Source of the DNA: UBA8389 sp035719105
GTDB taxonomy: Bacteria > Bacteroidota > Bacteroidia > Bacteroidales > UBA1402
Direction: 5' to 3'
Assembly: GCA_035719105.1 (NCBI GenBank)
Contig: DASTGN010000001.1
Location: 1 to 64,000, forward strand
DNA length: 64,000 nt
The notes beneath the pieces are model-generated. The model was not told the origin of the DNA and ran no database searches. It saw nothing but the letters and a program-made list of their open reading frames with translations. This document shows positions 61,825-64,000 of the stretch, in pieces; position 1 is the stretch's first letter, and the number at the start of each line of letters is the position of its first letter. A program made the translations under genes and the position numbers.

Positions 61825-64000
61825 TTATAATATTTCCTCTCTAAGGAGATAAGCACTAACAGATTCTTTATCAATTAGAAAATTTAGAATCAACAAAACA
61901 CGTTCCTTTGATTCCGCCTTAATTCGAATATCATTTCGATTTAAAACAATGTATCGTTTTATTAATATCTCTAAATAGTAAACCGTATTTACCCCTAATT
62001 CTTCAGTCCATAAATTTTTGTATGTGTTTAACAGCTCACTAATCCAAACAATCCCTTCATTAATATAATTTCGACCAATTTGATTAAGTAATTGTGCTAT
62101 AGCATCTAAAACATTAATGTTATCACCTATGTCATCAATTAAGTTATATATATAAGAAATATTCTTTTTTGTAAGGCTATGCCATTCACTAATATCCTTA
62201 CTCCACCATTGAGATGCAAGTAAATAGCAGAAGATTAGATTCCTTGAGGATGAACTAGAAACTTTTTTAACATTCGAAACTATTGAACAATAAAATTCGT
62301 TCCAAACAACCCAAAATTGGTCGTATCTACAGATTTTATCTTCAGTTAATATAAATTCCTCTAATAAATATTTTGACTCTTCTCTGACTGAGAAGTTTTC
62401 CAAAAAAGGTTTAAGATATATTTTTACTTCATCAATTTCCCTAGAAAGAATGAACGGACATATTTTACGATAGAATCGCATTCTAAGTTTAAACATCTCG
62501 GAACTTCTATCTTGCTTTAGAAGTTTCTCACAAAGCATTGGTAAGTTTTGCTTTATAAAATTATTTAATGAAATGTCATTAGTGCTATCAGGAATAATTT
62601 GAATTACAGTTACTAGGTCATCGAGTTCCAGATTTTTAATATCAATAGTATCAATTCTAATTTGTTCAACTTCAATTTTAAGTAATTCATCAATTTGATT
62701 ACGACTTCTTTGTTCAAATTCTTGAATTATTGCAGATTGATCTTCCCTTGAATTGTAATATGGATGCTTATTCGCAATCTTTCCATTTAAAAATAAATTT
62801 AGTTGTGGTTTTAGAATAAGAAAGCCATTAATGATTTTCAAAGAATCGTTTTCTGATATGCTCCATAATGAATTGATAATTGTTTCAATAGAGTAATCGC
62901 AAATCCTTTTATCTCCTAACGTATATGAATCAAATAAAATAAAAATCAGGATGATATTAAATAGTGAAATTGAATCTGGAAAGTGTTCGTAAAGTAATGG
63001 TAATCCGTTAATTGCTACTTCAACACCATCGGATATTTGATAACCATAACCATCTCTAAGGGGTGCAGATGCAAAATCAATAATCAGATCTCTACATAAA
63101 ACTAATTCTTCACTTGAAAGTATGTTGGAATATTTTTTTAAAAGTGCCACACTCGCAAAAGAAGCAATCGGTATGTCATAATCTCTTTTTTTAATGCTTG
63201 GATCGATAAGTTCTTTTATTTCACGAATTACTTCTGTTGGATTATTCTCATATTTTGAATCTTGTGCATTATTTTTATTCTCTATTATGCAACGACTCCA
63301 ATTCGATAGTTCTGAATATTTGAAAAAATCAAATGTTTCTTTAAGGCTGTCTTCACTGAATTTTCTCAATTCATCATCAATTTTTGGATTAAATTCTATT
63401 AAGTAATTGTCATCCTTTTGTGTGAAAACGAGTTCCATATTTCTACAATCAATTCTAGCTAACAATAGCTTTTCTGTGTTTGATAATCTCTTTTTGTGGT
63501 GTTCATCAAAAATTGCCCAAAGCATTCTTCTTTTTATGTCAAATTCTTCGTCACTATCATTCAAATTTTTAACTACTTGATATTTTAGGGCAATATTTTC
63601 AAGTGTGATTTTTCTCTGTGAATCTTCGAGAGTGCCAATTCTCTCATCTGAATATATTCTTTTCCTATAATCAAGACCATAACCCATTTGATAAATAAAC
63701 TTAGTACTATGTTCATTCGTTAAACGTTGAATATCATAAATAAAAAATGGAATTGTTTTGAATAGAATCAAAGCTACTGCAAAATATCTGTCGGGATATG
63801 CAATGATGACACTTGTAACAACTGCTGAGATTGAAGCTGATTTTGAATTTTTTAATAAGTATATTAACCAATCTGTCAGCTTACTTTTTGTATCATCCTT
63901 TGCAATCTCTAGTAAATATTTTTCAAGAGCCATGTGTAAGGATTGCAACAAGTTAGGAGTTACAGGAGAACCAACACCCCTGTACATTGACCATAATGAA
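61825..64000 (-). CDS. Large defence-associated protein, C-terminal part only
   Basis: The open frame continues through the window edge: no stop lies between the ATG at 63987 and 64000, and the codons before it read S-L-W-S. The ATG is thus internal and the true start is outside. At least 725 residues are present. They are helix-rich, with 'SPVTPNLLQSLHMALEKYLL' near the edge, and recall the C-terminal repeats of large STAND/P-loop NTPases found in defence islands. The ATPase domain, if there is one, is not visible here. The last gene before hamA, 40 bp away, probably in one operon with Hachiman. Confidence 0.65.
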   Translation of the reverse strand, partial: SLWSMYRGVGSPVTPNLLQSLHMALEKYLLEIAKDDTKSKLTDWLIYLLKNSKSASISAVVTSVIIAYPDRYFAVALILFKTIPFFIYDIQRLTNEHSTKFIYQMGYGLDYRKRIYSDERIGTLEDSQRKITLENIALKYQVVKNLNDSDEEFDIKRRMLWAIFDEHHKKRLSNTEKLLLARIDCRNMELVFTQKDDNYLIEFNPKIDDELRKFSEDSLKETFDFFKYSELSNWSRCIIENKNNAQDSKYENNPTEVIREIKELIDPSIKKRDYDIPIASFASVALLKKYSNILSSEELVLCRDLIIDFASAPLRDGYGYQISDGVEVAINGLPLLYEHFPDSISLFNIILIFILFDSYTLGDKRICDYSIETIINSLWSISENDSLKIINGFLILKPQLNLFLNGKIANKHPYYNSREDQSAIIQEFEQRSRNQIDELLKIEVEQIRIDTIDIKNLELDDLVTVIQIIPDSTNDISLNNFIKQNLPMLCEKLLKQDRSSEMFKLRMRFYRKICPFILSREIDEVKIYLKPFLENFSVREESKYLLEEFILTEDKICRYDQFWVVWNEFYCSIVSNVKKVSSSSSRNLIFCYLLASQWWSKDISEWHSLTKKNISYIYNLIDDIGDNINVLDAIAQLLNQIGRNYINEGIVWISELLNTYKNLWTEELGVNTVYYLEILIKRYIVLNRNDIRIKAESKERVLLILNFLIDKESVSAYLLREEIL

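Noticed and set aside
63985..63987. ATG as start of the large right-edge protein
   Set aside because: The frame is open to the window end and the residues before it fit the family, so the start lies outside.

Overview
The window looks like a chromosomal segment of a Bacteroidota bacterium, probably of the order Bacteroidales. The signs are a SusC/SusD pair with surface carbohydrate enzymes, secreted proteins ending in type IX secretion-like C-terminal domains, an ECF sigma/FecR pair, many Bacteroidota-type promoters (-7 box TAnnTTTG with TTG/TTTG about 19-21 bp upstream) and an almost general lack of Shine-Dalgarno sequences. I cannot name the genus.

Left arm, about 0.3-16.6 kb, is an accessory/defence region. 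It holds an orphan HicB antitoxin behind a perfect 19-bp inverted repeat, a WYL regulator lacking its C-terminal domain, a DinB-like protein, a trio of small unknown genes, a Septu-like ATPase/HNH pair (3515-5429), a type I restriction-modification operon with a PD-(D/E)XK gene between hsdS and hsdR (5600-12496), a DUF262/HNH nuclease followed by a small acidic protein and another PD-(D/E)XK-like protein (12509-15695), and a complete HicAB toxin-antitoxin pair.

Centre, about 16.6-44 kb: housekeeping-type genes (ferredoxin, DUF6448, AraC-type regulator, DUF4197 lipoprotein), then a long minus-strand series from 39987 down to 19604. Its core is a polysaccharide utilisation locus: GH92, a phosphatase with a purple-acid-phosphatase-like domain, two large GH71/99-like proteins, a secreted binding-type protein, SusC, SusD, a GH99-like lipoprotein and a small phosphoesterase. 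OadG/OadB sodium-pump subunits and a PL8 lyase follow. Divergent from it are an unusual membrane-spanning regulator (LamG-like and Kelch-like sensor, one membrane segment, winged-helix and helical-repeat output) and a third phosphoesterase. The enzyme set suggests an alpha-mannose-rich, possibly phosphorylated glycan.

Right-centre, 44-55.2 kb: a DUF4386-like membrane protein, a DUF2089/Yip1/hydrolase operon, an ECF sigma/FecR/STN-barrel/lipoprotein/DUF4382 operon, an OmpA-family protein and a BspA-type leucine-rich-repeat protein.

Right end, 55.3-64 kb: a tRNA-Ser(GGA)-like fragment, a complete IS21-family element with exact ends and a 5-bp target duplication, and a second defence locus with a complete Hachiman system (HamA, HamB) downstream of the C-terminal part of a large protein that runs off the window. 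The strongest candidates for undescribed biology are the Kelch/winged-helix regulator with its phosphatase-rich locus, the DUF262/acidic/PD-(D/E)XK cassette, and the large-protein-plus-Hachiman operon.
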